Assembly (NCBI GenBank): GCA_964554365.1
Contig: CAZKOJ010000003.1
Location: 12,075-76,074, forward strand
From: Clostridium_AM sp964554365
GTDB lineage: Bacteria; Bacillota; Clostridia; Clostridiales; Clostridiaceae
Direction of reading: 5' to 3'
Length of the DNA: 64,000 bases
Of the stretch, positions 16,081 through 25,435 are shown piece after piece. Position 1 is the stretch's first letter. Every line of letters begins with the position of its first letter. A model generated the notes under the pieces. That model was not told the DNA's origin and made no database searches. It worked only from the letters and a program-made list of their open reading frames with translations. Both the position numbers and the translations under genes were made by a program.

Positions 16081-17495
16081 TATATTTCCTTTAATTTTCT
16101 ATAAAGAGTCATTCTTGGTATATCTAAAACTTTAGCTGTTTTGGATTTATTAAAATTGTTTTCAATTAAAGTATCAATAATTATTTTATTTTCAATTTTT
16201 AATATTGAATCCTTTAGGCAACCGCCTTTATTTTCTTCACCACTCTCTTTGTTTTCATTATTTTTATAACTAACTAAAATATGCTCTGGTATACTGTATA
16301 CAGATACTTCTTCATCATTTGATACCACTATCATCCTTTCTACTATATTTTTAAGTTCTCTTACATTTCCTGGCCAATCATATAAAGATAATATTTCCAT
16401 AACATTTTCAGGGAATTTTTTATATATACCGTATTTATTAAAAAAGCAATCTATTATATATTTAATTATAAGTGGGATGTCCTCTCTTCTTTTTTTAAGT
16501 GCTGGTATATCAAGATTGAGCACATTAAGTCTATAATATAAGTCAGATCTAAAACCTTCATTATGAACTTTCTTAAGCAAATCACAATTTGTAGCTGCTA
16601 TTACCCTTACATCTATATTTATTATGTTATTGCTTCCTACCCTCTCTATTTCATTTTCTTGCAATACCCTTAAAAGCTTAGCCTGCATCTTTAATGGAAG
16701 GTCTGCTATTTCATCTAAAAAAATAGTTCCTCCATTTGCTAATTCAAATTTTCCTATTTTACCATTTTTACAGGCACCAGTAAATGCACCCTGATCATAG
16801 CCGAAAAACTCTGACTCCATAAGATTTTCTGGTATAGCTGCACAATTTACTCTTATAAAAGATTTATTTTTTCTTTTGCTTTTATTGTGTATAGCATGTG
16901 CAAAAAGTTCCTTACCTACTCCGCTATCTCCTGTAATTAAAATCGTAAAATCAGTAGCTGCAAAAATTTCTGCCTGTTGTTTGCACTTGTTTCCAGCGGA
17001 GGATATTGATAAGATATCTTCAAAAGTATACTTTGCTTTATATACATCTGAAACCTTAGTATTTTTATGTAATTTAAGGTTTCTTATAAGATTATTCTCT
17101 GATATTAAATCATACACATAATTTAAATCATCAATTATTATAATGCTTATGCCTCCAATTTTTTTCTTATTATAAAAGAGCGGTATTCTGTTTACTATAA
17201 CTTCTTTTCTACCCTTAAGTTTATGTCTACTACCTATTTCTGCTTTGCCTGTTTCTATTACCACCGGTAATCTTGCATTAGGATCTATCTCCCCAACATA
17301 TTTTCCTTTTACATCTTCAAATTTTAAGCCCAAGTAATCAAGAAACGCATTATTCAATGCAACTATCCTGCAATTTGCATCTACAAACGTTATAGGTACA
17401 GGTATTTGATTGAAAATCATTTCTGTCATTTCTGAAAAATACGCTTCTGTTTCTTCAGGTGTTATGCCTTTATAGAATTCCATTTTCATCACCAT
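16062..17495 (-). CDS. Sigma-54-dependent transcriptional activator with PAS sensor domain
   Basis: 477 residues. A PAS domain spans about 20-130 (PITFVDANCRIVALNNAFLD). The AAA+ sigma-54 activation domain spans about 155-390, with Walker A GDSGVGKE (189-196), GAFTGA (236-241) contacting sigma-54, Walker B GTIFLDE (256-262) and the WPGNVREL segment. A Fis-type helix-turn-helix sits at the C-terminus (FNKSKTAKVLDIPRMTLYRK). Several clustered starts exist (17495, 17489, 17483) and the exact one is unclear. It is divergent from a transporter/amidohydrolase pair that has a -24/-12 promoter and two upstream dyads, which are its likely targets. The PAS ligand is unknown. Confidence 0.92.
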   Translation of the reverse strand: MVMKMEFYKGITPEETEAYFSEMTEMIFNQIPVPITFVDANCRIVALNNAFLDYLGLKFEDVKGKYVGEIDPNARLPVVIETGKAEIGSRHKLKGRKEVIVNRIPLFYNKKKIGGISIIIIDDLNYVYDLISENNLIRNLKLHKNTKVSDVYKAKYTFEDILSISSAGNKCKQQAEIFAATDFTILITGDSGVGKELFAHAIHNKSKRKNKSFIRVNCAAIPENLMESEFFGYDQGAFTGACKNGKIGKFELANGGTIFLDEIADLPLKMQAKLLRVLQENEIERVGSNNIINIDVRVIAATNCDLLKKVHNEGFRSDLYYRLNVLNLDIPALKKRREDIPLIIKYIIDCFFNKYGIYKKFPENVMEILSLYDWPGNVRELKNIVERMIVVSNDEEVSVYSIPEHILVSYKNNENKESGEENKGGCLKDSILKIENKIIIDTLIENNFNKSKTAKVLDIPRMTLYRKLKEIYSNKEK

Positions 17496-17559
17496 CCATC
17501 CCTGTTATATTTTATTGAATATTCTATCACCTTATATTTTTCAGTGCAATTTCCTTAAA

Positions 17560-17574
17560 GTAACATTTTGTTAC
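17560..17574. promoter_or_regulatory. Upstream activator site 1 for the sigma-54 regulator
   Basis: The perfect dyad GTAACA-TTT-TGTTAC lies about 230 bases upstream of the -24/-12 promoter, the usual distance for an enhancer-binding protein site. Confidence 0.6.
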
Positions 17575-17592
17575 ACTATTTCACTGTAATTT

Positions 17593-17607
17593 GTAACAAA
17601 ATATTAC
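17593..17607. promoter_or_regulatory. Upstream activator site 2 for the sigma-54 regulator
   Basis: GTAACA-AAA-TATTAC has the same 6-3-6 layout as site 1 with one mismatch. The two centres are 33 bases apart, about three helical turns, so both sites face the same side of the DNA. Confidence 0.55.
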
Positions 17608-17794
17608 TCATTATAAATTCTAAATATTGATATTTGTTTTTATATAATATTCTTTTTTTATAATTTAGCAATAATTTGTTCATTTGACGTATTTTGTCCG
17701 CCGACTTCATTACTAATTTTCATTTTTACATAAAATGTAAGTTTTATTTATAATTTATATAAATAAAACTTGGTATTTCAAACAAAAAATATCT

Positions 17795-17810
17795 TGGCAT
17801 GCTAGTTGCT
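17795..17810 (+). promoter_or_regulatory. Sigma-54 (-24/-12) promoter
   Basis: TGGCATGCTAGTTGCT matches the sigma-54 consensus, with GG and GC at the invariant -24 and -12 positions and the correct spacing. It lies 60 bases before the transporter start. Confidence 0.85.
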
Positions 17811-17870
17811 AAATAATAAGTGTAATCGGCCGTAATAATATTACTTTTTATTTAAAGGAGTGAAGAAATT

Positions 17871-19067
17871 ATGAGATTTGGCGCTATTCATTGCTTCCTA
17901 ATAGTAATGGGATTCTTACTAATAGGAGAAGTTGTTTCAAACAAAACAAAAGCTTATGTACCATCAGTATTCGTTTCTGCAGTTCTATTTATGGTAGGAT
18001 ACTGGACCTTTGTACCTAAAGATGTTGTATCTCAAGCATCCTTTGGCAAAAATTTTGTTGAGATTTGTATGAGCTTATTATTAGTTCATCTTGGCACACT
18101 TATGAGTTTGAAAAAACTTATTGAACAATGGAAGGCAGTTTTAATTGCAGTACTTGGTATCTGTGGTACTGTTTTCATGACAATGACCATAGGTAGGCTA
18201 TTCTTTGATTGGAATACAGTAGTAGCTGCTACGCCGCCTCTTACTGGTGGTATAGTAGCAGCTTTGCTTATGTCTGAAGCCTTAAAGGCAAAAGGATTAA
18301 CAGTTCTTGCTGCATTGCCTATAGCAATGTTCATTACTCACAGTTTCTTTGGATATCCACTTACTTCTTGGTGTCTAAAAAGAGAAGGTAGGAGAGTGCT
18401 TGACGAATTTAGAAAACACGGTGCCAATGAAAAAGATGTTAAAGACATAAAAAAACTCAAAGATCAAGAAAATGCTTCAAGTAAAAAACTAATCCCTGCT
18501 CTTCCTGCAGAATATCAAACCGCATCTATAATACTTTTTAAAATTATGCTTGTAGCCATACTTGCAAACTTTATTTCTAACTTAACAAATGGTTCTGTAA
18601 ATCAATATATTATTTGTCTTATATTCGGTGTTATATTTTGTGAAATTGGATTCCTTGAGGAAACAGCTCTTGTTAAAGCTGGAGTGTTCAACTGGCTTAT
18701 ATCTGGTCTTCTAGCTTATGTATTTTCTGGTCTTTCAGCCGTTGGACCACAGCAGCTTGGAAAAATGCTAATACCTATAGTTGTTTTAATTATACTTGGA
18801 ATTTTAGGTATGTTTATAGTATCTATGTTAGTTGGAAGATTTCTTGGTCTTACAAAGGAGATGGGATTTGCCTGTGCTCTTACTGCATTATTTGGGTTTC
18901 CAGCAGATTATATAATAACCCATGAAGTGTGTAAATCCATTAGCAGTACCGAGGAAGAAAGGCTTGTAGTAGTTGATGTATTACTTCCAAGAATGCTTGT
19001 AGGTGGATTTGCTACAGTTTCAATAGCATCTGTTGTTATTGCAAGCATATTCTTAAAGCTAATATAG
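17871..19067 (+). CDS. Putative sodium/solute symporter (ESS/GltS-like membrane protein)
   Basis: 398 residues and about ten to twelve membrane segments in two halves separated by a charged cytoplasmic loop near 180-215 (KREGRRVLDEFRKHG). Glycine-rich re-entrant-like segments, ATPPLTGGIVAALLMSEALK and ALTALFGFPADYIITHE, occupy equivalent positions in each half, as in the glutamate:sodium symporter superfamily. I could not fix the substrate. AAAGGAG precedes the ATG. It is expressed from the sigma-54 promoter, probably together with the M20 amidohydrolase 96 bases downstream. That suggests uptake of an acylated amino acid or peptide that the hydrolase then opens. Confidence 0.6.
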   Translation: MRFGAIHCFLIVMGFLLIGEVVSNKTKAYVPSVFVSAVLFMVGYWTFVPKDVVSQASFGKNFVEICMSLLLVHLGTLMSLKKLIEQWKAVLIAVLGICGTVFMTMTIGRLFFDWNTVVAATPPLTGGIVAALLMSEALKAKGLTVLAALPIAMFITHSFFGYPLTSWCLKREGRRVLDEFRKHGANEKDVKDIKKLKDQENASSKKLIPALPAEYQTASIILFKIMLVAILANFISNLTNGSVNQYIICLIFGVIFCEIGFLEETALVKAGVFNWLISGLLAYVFSGLSAVGPQQLGKMLIPIVVLIILGILGMFIVSMLVGRFLGLTKEMGFACALTALFGFPADYIITHEVCKSISSTEEERLVVVDVLLPRMLVGGFATVSIASVVIASIFLKLI

Positions 19068-19163
19068 CACCTTGGAAATAATCAAGTTCAACTAATATTC
19101 AATTAGAAGCTAAATATTTTTTCTATGAAATGTATGACTATATTATTAGAAGGAGGTTAATTA

Positions 19164-20342
19164 ATGAATACTGATATGCTTTTAAAGGCTAAAGAAATAC
19201 AAGATTGGGTGGTTAAATTAAGAAGGGACTTTCATCAACATCCTGAAGCTTCTCTTAAAGAGGTTAGAACTTCAAAGATTGTAGTTAATGAATTAGAGAA
19301 ACTAGGAATAGAAGTTAAAAGAATTGGAGAAACAGGAGTTATCGGACTTTTAAAAGGAAGTAAAGAAGGAAAAGTTGTAGGACTACGTGCTGATATGGAT
19401 GCCTTATCTGTTACAGAAGATACAGGACTTGATTATAGTTCTGAAATTTCAGGATTTATGCACGGCTGTGGCCACGATTGCCATACTGCAATGCTTCTAG
19501 GTGCTGCAAAAATTTTATCTCAAATGAAGGATACTTTAAAAGGTAGTGTTAAATTTATATTCCAGCCAGCAGAAGAACTAGCTTGTGGTGCTAAATTAAT
19601 GGTTGAAGGTGGTGCTTTAGAAAATCCTAAATTAGATTATATTTTTGGGATGCATATATGGTCTGATATCATAACTGGTAAAGCTTGCCTTGAAAAAGGT
19701 GCTTTAATGGCTGGTGGCGATATTTGGGATTTAACTGTAAAAGGTGAATCTTGTCACGGTTCTTCTCCTTGGCAGGGCGTTGATGCTATTACTTGCTCAG
19801 CAGCTATCATACAAGGAGTTCAAACAATAGTAAGTAGAGTTAATGATGTAAGAAACCCAATTGTAATTAATATTGGAACTATAAATGGTGGTGAACGTAT
19901 GAATGTAACACCTGGCATGGCAAAATTAGAAGGTATGAATAGGACTTTCAATAGCCATTCTAGAGAAATGCTTCCAAAATGGTTAGAGGAATTAATAAAA
20001 AATACCTGTACTGCATACGGATGTAAATATAACTTTAATTACAAATTTGTTTGTGCACCAGTAATAAATGATCCTAAAGCAACTGAATTTGCTAGAACCT
20101 CAGTGTGTAAAATAATTGGTAATGATAATATACCTACTTTTCAGAAAGTTATGGGTTCAGAAGATTTTTCAGAATACCTTAATAAAATTCCAGGTACACT
20201 AATGCTTTTAGGTTGTCGCAATGAAGAAAAAGATTGTTGCTATTCCCATCATTCAAACCACTTCAAAGTGGATGAAGATTCTTTTCCTCTTGGAGTGGCT
20301 AGTTATGTACAAGTTGCTTATGATTACTTAATGGAACATTAA
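19164..20342 (+). CDS. M20 family amidohydrolase (aminoacylase/hippurate hydrolase type)
   Basis: 392 residues. The metal-binding signature HGCGHDCHTAMLLG (100-113) supplies Cys102 and His104; the PAEE acidic pair, HIWSD and the C-terminal SEDFSEYL follow in the order of the M20D group. The lid/dimerisation domain lies in the middle (DLTVKGESCHGSSPWQG onward). These cytoplasmic enzymes remove acyl groups from N-acyl amino acids or related conjugates. AGGAGG precedes the ATG. The family is established by motif; the substrate is not. Co-regulation with the upstream transporter under sigma-54 suggests a catabolic import-and-hydrolyse pair. Confidence 0.9.
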   Translation: MNTDMLLKAKEIQDWVVKLRRDFHQHPEASLKEVRTSKIVVNELEKLGIEVKRIGETGVIGLLKGSKEGKVVGLRADMDALSVTEDTGLDYSSEISGFMHGCGHDCHTAMLLGAAKILSQMKDTLKGSVKFIFQPAEELACGAKLMVEGGALENPKLDYIFGMHIWSDIITGKACLEKGALMAGGDIWDLTVKGESCHGSSPWQGVDAITCSAAIIQGVQTIVSRVNDVRNPIVINIGTINGGERMNVTPGMAKLEGMNRTFNSHSREMLPKWLEELIKNTCTAYGCKYNFNYKFVCAPVINDPKATEFARTSVCKIIGNDNIPTFQKVMGSEDFSEYLNKIPGTLMLLGCRNEEKDCCYSHHSNHFKVDEDSFPLGVASYVQVAYDYLMEH

Positions 20343-20381
20343 TTAATTGTCTCATTTTAACGCTGTCATTTCCTTTTTTAA

Positions 20382-20420
20382 AACAAACAGGCACCAGCTA
20401 TTTTCTAGTGCCTGTTTGTG
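20382..20420 (+). terminator. Terminator after the M20 amidohydrolase
   Basis: ACAAACAGGCAC pairs with GTGCCTGTTTGT across a 14-base loop, 40 bases after the stop. The trailing T content is modest. Confidence 0.6.
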
Positions 20421-20668
20421 CTATATATAATAAGGGGGACTTATTATACTTTTATTTTTCTCTAAGCTTTTTACAACTTAGGACACTTATTATTGTATAT
20501 GTTTATTGTTACATTTAGGTGTCATAATTGTTAATTAATTATGTATTTTTTAAAAGGATTGTAAATATTAAGCACTTAGTCATAATTAATGCATCTGAAA
20601 GAAAATTTCATAGGTTTTTTCCCTAAATCAAATAACTTTCAATATGGACTTAATTTTTCTTTTTTATA
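20421..20668. other. AT-rich interval between convergent genes
   Basis: No coding region or clear structure is visible. The minus-strand purine gene ends at its right edge without an obvious U-run terminator. Confidence 0.4.
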
Positions 20669-21844
20669 TTAATGATGAAATAACCTTACCTTGGAACAAG
20701 CCATAGCCATATTATATTCATTACATGCTTCTATTACTGTATCATCTCTTACAGAACCACCAGGTTGAACAATATATTTTACTCCACTTTGAGCTGCTCT
20801 ATCTATATTATCTCTAAATGGGAAAAATGCATCTGAACCTAAAGAAACTCCAGTTAAATTAGATATCCATTCAGTTTTTTCTTCTTTTGTTAATCTATTT
20901 GGTATGTATTTAAGTACATTATTCCATTCTTTCATTTCCATTGAAGTAACATCATCTCTAAGAAATTGATCTATAATATTATCTCTTTCTGGTCTTGAAA
21001 TATCCTCTTTGAAAGGTAAATTAATCACAGAAGGATGCTGCCTTAAATACCATACATCTGCTTTTGACGCAGCTAATCTTGTGCAGTGTATGCGAGATTG
21101 TTGTCCTGCACCAACACCTATTACTTGACCATCTAAAACAAAACAAACAGAATTAGATTGAGTATATTTTAATGTAACCATTGAGATGAGCAAGTCACGT
21201 TTTGCTTCCTCTGGGATATTTTTATTATTAGTTACTATATTCTTAAGCATCTCTTCTTTTGCTAGTATGTCATTCCTTTTTTGCTCAAAGGTTATACCAT
21301 ATATATCTCTTTTTTCTATGTCTTCAGGTTCATAATCCCAATCCATTTTAATAATACAATAGTTTCCTTTTTTCTTTTTCTTTAAAATTTCCAATGCTTC
21401 CTCAGTATATCCTGGCGCAATTATTCCATCGGAAACGGCTGTGCTCAAAATTATCGCAGTAGGAACATCAACAATATCGCTTATAGCAACCCAATCACCA
21501 AAAGAACACATTCTATCTGCACCTCTAGCTCTTGCATAAGCAGCAGCCACAGGAGATAACTCCATATTCTCAACAAAATATGACTTTTTTAATGATTCAC
21601 TCAAAGGAACTCCTACTGCAGCACCTGCTGGACTTACATGTTTAAATGAAGCTGCTGCCGGTAATGATGTTACTAGTTTTAATTCCTTTACCAATTGCCA
21701 TGAATTAAAAGCATCCATAAAATTAATATATCCTGGAGTACCATTTAAAATTTTAAAGGGTACTGCTTTATCTTTAGTATAAATTCTTGCTGGCTTTTGA
21801 TGTGGATTACATCCATACTTAAGTACAATTTGTTCATCTTTCAT
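20669..21844 (-). CDS. Phosphoribosylaminoimidazolecarboxamide (AICAR) formyltransferase, stand-alone form
   Basis: 391 residues from ATG 21844, 7 bases after GGAGG. The protein corresponds to the transformylase half of PurH: LKYGCNPHQKPA, SFKHVSPAGAAVG, GGDW-like FGDWVAISD, the catalytic-region IGVGAGQQSRIHCTRLAASK, and SDAFFPFRDNIDRAAQSGV with QPGGSVRDD near the end. The IMP cyclohydrolase domain normally fused at the N-terminus is absent. It transfers a formyl group from 10-formyl-THF to AICAR in purine synthesis. The upstream ZTP riboswitch, which senses the formyl-folate-starvation alarmone ZTP, agrees with that role. Confidence 0.9.
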   Translation of the reverse strand: MKDEQIVLKYGCNPHQKPARIYTKDKAVPFKILNGTPGYINFMDAFNSWQLVKELKLVTSLPAAASFKHVSPAGAAVGVPLSESLKKSYFVENMELSPVAAAYARARGADRMCSFGDWVAISDIVDVPTAIILSTAVSDGIIAPGYTEEALEILKKKKKGNYCIIKMDWDYEPEDIEKRDIYGITFEQKRNDILAKEEMLKNIVTNNKNIPEEAKRDLLISMVTLKYTQSNSVCFVLDGQVIGVGAGQQSRIHCTRLAASKADVWYLRQHPSVINLPFKEDISRPERDNIIDQFLRDDVTSMEMKEWNNVLKYIPNRLTKEEKTEWISNLTGVSLGSDAFFPFRDNIDRAAQSGVKYIVQPGGSVRDDTVIEACNEYNMAMACSKVRLFHH

Positions 21845-21874
21845 AAATATAACCTCCAAAAATAAATTTAAAAC

Positions 21875-21910
21875 AAAAAAACCCCTGAGTAAATAATTTA
21901 TTTACCCAGG
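21875..21910 (-). terminator. Expression-platform terminator of the ZTP riboswitch
   Basis: On the minus strand CCTGGGTAAAT pairs with ATTTACTCAGG and is followed by GG and seven U residues. It shares the CCTGGG arm with the aptamer, so ligand binding to the aptamer and terminator formation exclude each other. Confidence 0.85.
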
Positions 21911-21975
21911 CGGTCGATAGTCCTTTTAAATCATGCTCCCTATGGTAAACTCCATTTCCGCCAGTTACATGATTA
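21905..21975 (-). ncRNA. ZTP (pfl) riboswitch aptamer
   Basis: The minus strand contains the conserved elements in order: an AATCATG arm, TAACTGGCGG, a small hairpin with TGGAGTTTACCA, AGGGAGCATGATT closing the first helix, a linker, and CGACCGCCTGGG forming the pseudoknotted helix. These match the pfl motif, which binds ZTP/ZMP. It precedes the AICAR transformylase gene, a classical target. Confidence 0.85.
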
Positions 21976-22133
21976 TTTTTATTCACTTTTATTGTATTAT
22001 ATCCTATATGCAATTGTAAGTCAAATGTAATTATGTGAAGCTTAGAAACCATTATTCCATGTCATAATTTTCCTCTGAAGAATTGTTAAATATATCCGAG
22101 ATATAAATATATTATGAAAAGGAGTGAATTTGT

Positions 22134-23846
22134 ATGAGATGGTTTAACAATTTAAAAATAGCTAAAAAATTAATAACTTCATTTACTATCGTATCGTTAT
22201 TTATAGGTATTGTAGGTTTCCTAGGTATTTCTAATATGAAAAAAATAAATAACGGTTCTGTTTCTATGTACCAGGTAGATTTAATTGGTGTAAAAGACAT
22301 GAGTGAAATAAAAAGTAATATTTTAAAAGTCAATTCAAATACATTTTTATCTTTATATAGCAAAGATAAAAATAAACTTGAAGCATTATTATCAGAAAAT
22401 AATCAACTTAAAGAGCAGGACGATAAAATTTTAGCTTCTTATGAAAAAACAATTACCACTGAGGAAGATAAAAATTTATATAGCCAACTCAATAAACTTT
22501 TACAAGACTATAGAAGCAATAGAGAAACCTTATCAAAAGCTATGCTGGAAAATAAATATGATGAAGCCTTGATTGTTTTTGATAAATCAACTGAAACCAC
22601 AAATAAAATAGTTGACTTGTTAAATAAGTATGTAGATTTCAACACTAATCTAGCACAAAAACATTATGAGCAAAACAACAATATTTATAAAGCATCCTTA
22701 ATAACAGTTATTATAATTATTATATTAGGATTTCTTATAGCCATATCTATAGGACTTACCATCGCTAAGATAATCTCTAAACAAGTTAATAAAATAGTTG
22801 ATTTTGCCAAAGCTCTTGGACAAGGAGATTTAACTCACACTATACATATAGATTCAAAAGATGAAATAGGGGTTCTAAGTACAGAACTAAATAAGGCCAA
22901 TAATGGCATGAAAGAATTAATTTCTGAAATTATGGAAAATTCAACAGATATAAGTGCTACAAGTGAAGAATTATCAGCTACAGCAGAAGAAATTTCTGCA
23001 AGTATGTTAGCTGTAAATGAAGCAACAGAACAAATAGCAAAAGGAACTCAAGATTTAAGTGCTATTACAGAAGAGGTTAACGCTTCTACCGAAGAAATTA
23101 GTTCAAATACAAGTGAGCTCTCTAACAAAGCATCAAACTCAACTATCGCAGTAGAAGAAATTAAACAGCGTGCTAAAAATATAAAAATTCAAGCGAAAGA
23201 GTCTATTGAAAATGGTGAATTAATCTATAATGAAAAGCAAGAAAATATCATGAAAGCTATTGAAGACGGGAAAGTTGTTAATGGAATAAAGTCAATGGCA
23301 GAGGTTATTGCCAATATAGCTTCTCAAACTAAAATGCTATCTTTAAACGCTTCTATAGAATCTGCAAGAGCAGGAGAACATGGAAAAGGGTTTGCTGTAG
23401 TTGCAAATGAAGTAGGTAAATTAGCAGAAAAATCATCTGAAACAGTTAACCAAATTCAAGATGTTATTCATAAGGTGGAATTTGCATTTGATAACTTATC
23501 TAAAAGCGGGAAAGATGTGCTTACTTTTATGGCAGAAAATGTAAAACCAAATTATGAACTCTTACTAGCGACTGGTATTCAATACGAAAAAGACTCTGAA
23601 CTTATTAATACTATGGCAAAAGAAATATCTGTATCCTCAAAATTAATGAGTGAAACCATAGGACAGGTAAGTATTGCAGTTGAAAGCGTATCTGCAACTT
23701 CAGAGGAGACTGCATCTAGCTCACAAGAAATACTAAGTAGTATCAATGAAATAACAGTAGCTATTAATGATGTTGCTAAATCTGCACAAAATCAAGCTGA
23801 ATTATCACAAAAACTTAATGAAATGATTCAAAAGTTTAAGATATAA
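22134..23846 (+). CDS. Methyl-accepting chemotaxis protein
   Basis: 570 residues. An N-terminal membrane segment (about 10-32), an outside four-helix-bundle sensor (about 33-185), a second membrane segment (SLITVIIIIILGFLIAISIG), a HAMP domain (215-265) and a long cytoplasmic coiled coil form the standard class I receptor. The signalling tip reads IANIASQTKMLSLNASIESARAGEHGKGFAVVANEVGK in outline (about 390-425), with the Glu/Gly/Phe core intact. AAGGAG precedes the ATG. It is monocistronic, ending at a hairpin at 23852-23896. The ligand is unknown. Confidence 0.93.
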   Translation: MRWFNNLKIAKKLITSFTIVSLFIGIVGFLGISNMKKINNGSVSMYQVDLIGVKDMSEIKSNILKVNSNTFLSLYSKDKNKLEALLSENNQLKEQDDKILASYEKTITTEEDKNLYSQLNKLLQDYRSNRETLSKAMLENKYDEALIVFDKSTETTNKIVDLLNKYVDFNTNLAQKHYEQNNNIYKASLITVIIIIILGFLIAISIGLTIAKIISKQVNKIVDFAKALGQGDLTHTIHIDSKDEIGVLSTELNKANNGMKELISEIMENSTDISATSEELSATAEEISASMLAVNEATEQIAKGTQDLSAITEEVNASTEEISSNTSELSNKASNSTIAVEEIKQRAKNIKIQAKESIENGELIYNEKQENIMKAIEDGKVVNGIKSMAEVIANIASQTKMLSLNASIESARAGEHGKGFAVVANEVGKLAEKSSETVNQIQDVIHKVEFAFDNLSKSGKDVLTFMAENVKPNYELLLATGIQYEKDSELINTMAKEISVSSKLMSETIGQVSIAVESVSATSEETASSSQEILSSINEITVAINDVAKSAQNQAELSQKLNEMIQKFKI

Positions 23847-23896
23847 AAAAATTTCTAGTTGTAATTAAAATTTTAATATTATATTACAACTAGAAA
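23845..23896. terminator. Shared terminator between MCP and histidine kinase genes
   Basis: TTTCTAGTTGTAAT (23852-23865) pairs with ATTACAACTAGAAA (23883-23896). The A-run before it makes a U-run for the minus-strand two-component operon; it can also end the plus-strand MCP transcript. Confidence 0.65.
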
Positions 23897-23941
23897 ACAA
23901 TATAACAAGATATGCTTTACTTTCAATATTTATCTTTTGTA

Positions 23942-25435
23942 TTATTCTTTATAAACTCTGTCTATTTCAAACCAAAATTTTACTCCCATTTCAGTGTTTT
24001 CCACTCCATAAGCATTGTTATGAAGCTCTTGAATAGCTTTCACTATAGAAAGTCCAAGTCCATATCCACCATAGGCTCTTGTTCTAGCTTTGTCTACTTT
24101 ATAGAAACTGCTCCATACTTTTCCCATAGATTCTTCTAGTATTGACTTTCCTGTATTAAATACACTTACTCTTATTTTGTCATTGTTAATAGCTTTGCTT
24201 ATTTTGATAATCCTATCACCTTCTATATGGTTAATGGCATTATTAATATAATTTGTGAGTACTTGCTCAATTCTTACCATATCTCCATATACAGTATGAT
24301 TTTCACCAACTTCAAATTGTATTTGAATATTTTTTTCTGTAAATATAGAATTATATTTATTAATCACATATTCTATTAAAGATGTTATGTTAAATTCAGT
24401 TTGTTCAATATTAAAATAACCTGATTCAATTTGAGAAAGGTTCAGTAAATCTTTTACTAACTTATTCATTTTATCTGTTTCATTCATAATAACATCACAA
24501 TAAAATTTTCTATCCTCTTCACTTTCAGCAACATTACTAATAAGGCCTTCTGCATATCCTTGTATTACCGCTAGTGGTGTTCTTAATTCGTGAGAAACAC
24601 TGGAGATAAATTCTTTTCTCATATCATCTATTTTTCTTTCCTTTTCAATATCTTCCTCCAGTTTCTGATTCTTTATATTTAACTCTTTGATTGCCCTGCC
24701 AAGCTCACTAGATAGATAGTTAATACTTTGACCAAGTTGGCCAATTTCATCTCTATCGTTTATCTTACATCTTTGATTGAAATCAAATTTAGCCATATTT
24801 CTTGCAATATTATTTAACTCCAATATTGGTTTAGTAAATTTTCTTGCAAACAAATAGGCCCATATACTTCCAAACATTATAATTGCAATTCCTGTGATAA
24901 TAATGAACTTATTTGCAATATCCACACTTTCCTTTATTGAAACTAATGGTACTCTTATAGCAAGAGTATCTCCATTGCTTAGTTTTGTTACAAGCGTAAA
25001 GAAATCTATTTTTAACTGAACATCCCTTCGAGTTTCAAAAGTATATTCACCTTCGGTATATTCGTTAACCTTACCAATATTAGGTGGTTGATCCCTTGGT
25101 GGTTTATGGTTTAATTCAAATTTATTATTATTTATTATATTTTTTTCATCTGGTGGTCTGCGTGAAGAGATGTACACAGGTTTTCCGTCCTTATCCCGTA
25201 TATCAATATTGGCTCCGGTTATATTAGCTGTTCTATCCAATTCATCTTGTATATCTTTTGCATTTCCCTTATACATAGTCGCTAATTTTTTTGCATTTTG
25301 TATAAGTATATTTTTCTTTTTGTTTGTATAATATTGTTCAAGATATAAATTGTTTAACATACATAGAAGAAAAATAAAAAATATTAATAGTGAACTTATA
25401 GCTATAAAAAGCTTTGATCTTATGGATTTATTCAT
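23942..25435 (-). CDS. Sensor histidine kinase
   Basis: 497 residues. Two membrane segments (7-29 and about 175-197) enclose an extracytoplasmic sensor of about 145 residues with a Pro-rich stretch. A HAMP domain (195-250), a HisKA domain with His282 in SVSHELRTPLAVIQGY, and an ATPase domain with N-box NYINNAINH and the GGYGLGLSIVKA glycine box complete it. Its start overlaps the response-regulator gene by 4 bases (ATGA), so the pair is translationally coupled. It autophosphorylates and passes phosphate to the partner at 25432-26109. Context with a glycosylation operon suggests it watches the cell envelope. Confidence 0.93.
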   Translation of the reverse strand: MNKSIRSKLFIAISSLLIFFIFLLCMLNNLYLEQYYTNKKKNILIQNAKKLATMYKGNAKDIQDELDRTANITGANIDIRDKDGKPVYISSRRPPDEKNIINNNKFELNHKPPRDQPPNIGKVNEYTEGEYTFETRRDVQLKIDFFTLVTKLSNGDTLAIRVPLVSIKESVDIANKFIIITGIAIIMFGSIWAYLFARKFTKPILELNNIARNMAKFDFNQRCKINDRDEIGQLGQSINYLSSELGRAIKELNIKNQKLEEDIEKERKIDDMRKEFISSVSHELRTPLAVIQGYAEGLISNVAESEEDRKFYCDVIMNETDKMNKLVKDLLNLSQIESGYFNIEQTEFNITSLIEYVINKYNSIFTEKNIQIQFEVGENHTVYGDMVRIEQVLTNYINNAINHIEGDRIIKISKAINNDKIRVSVFNTGKSILEESMGKVWSSFYKVDKARTRAYGGYGLGLSIVKAIQELHNNAYGVENTEMGVKFWFEIDRVYKE

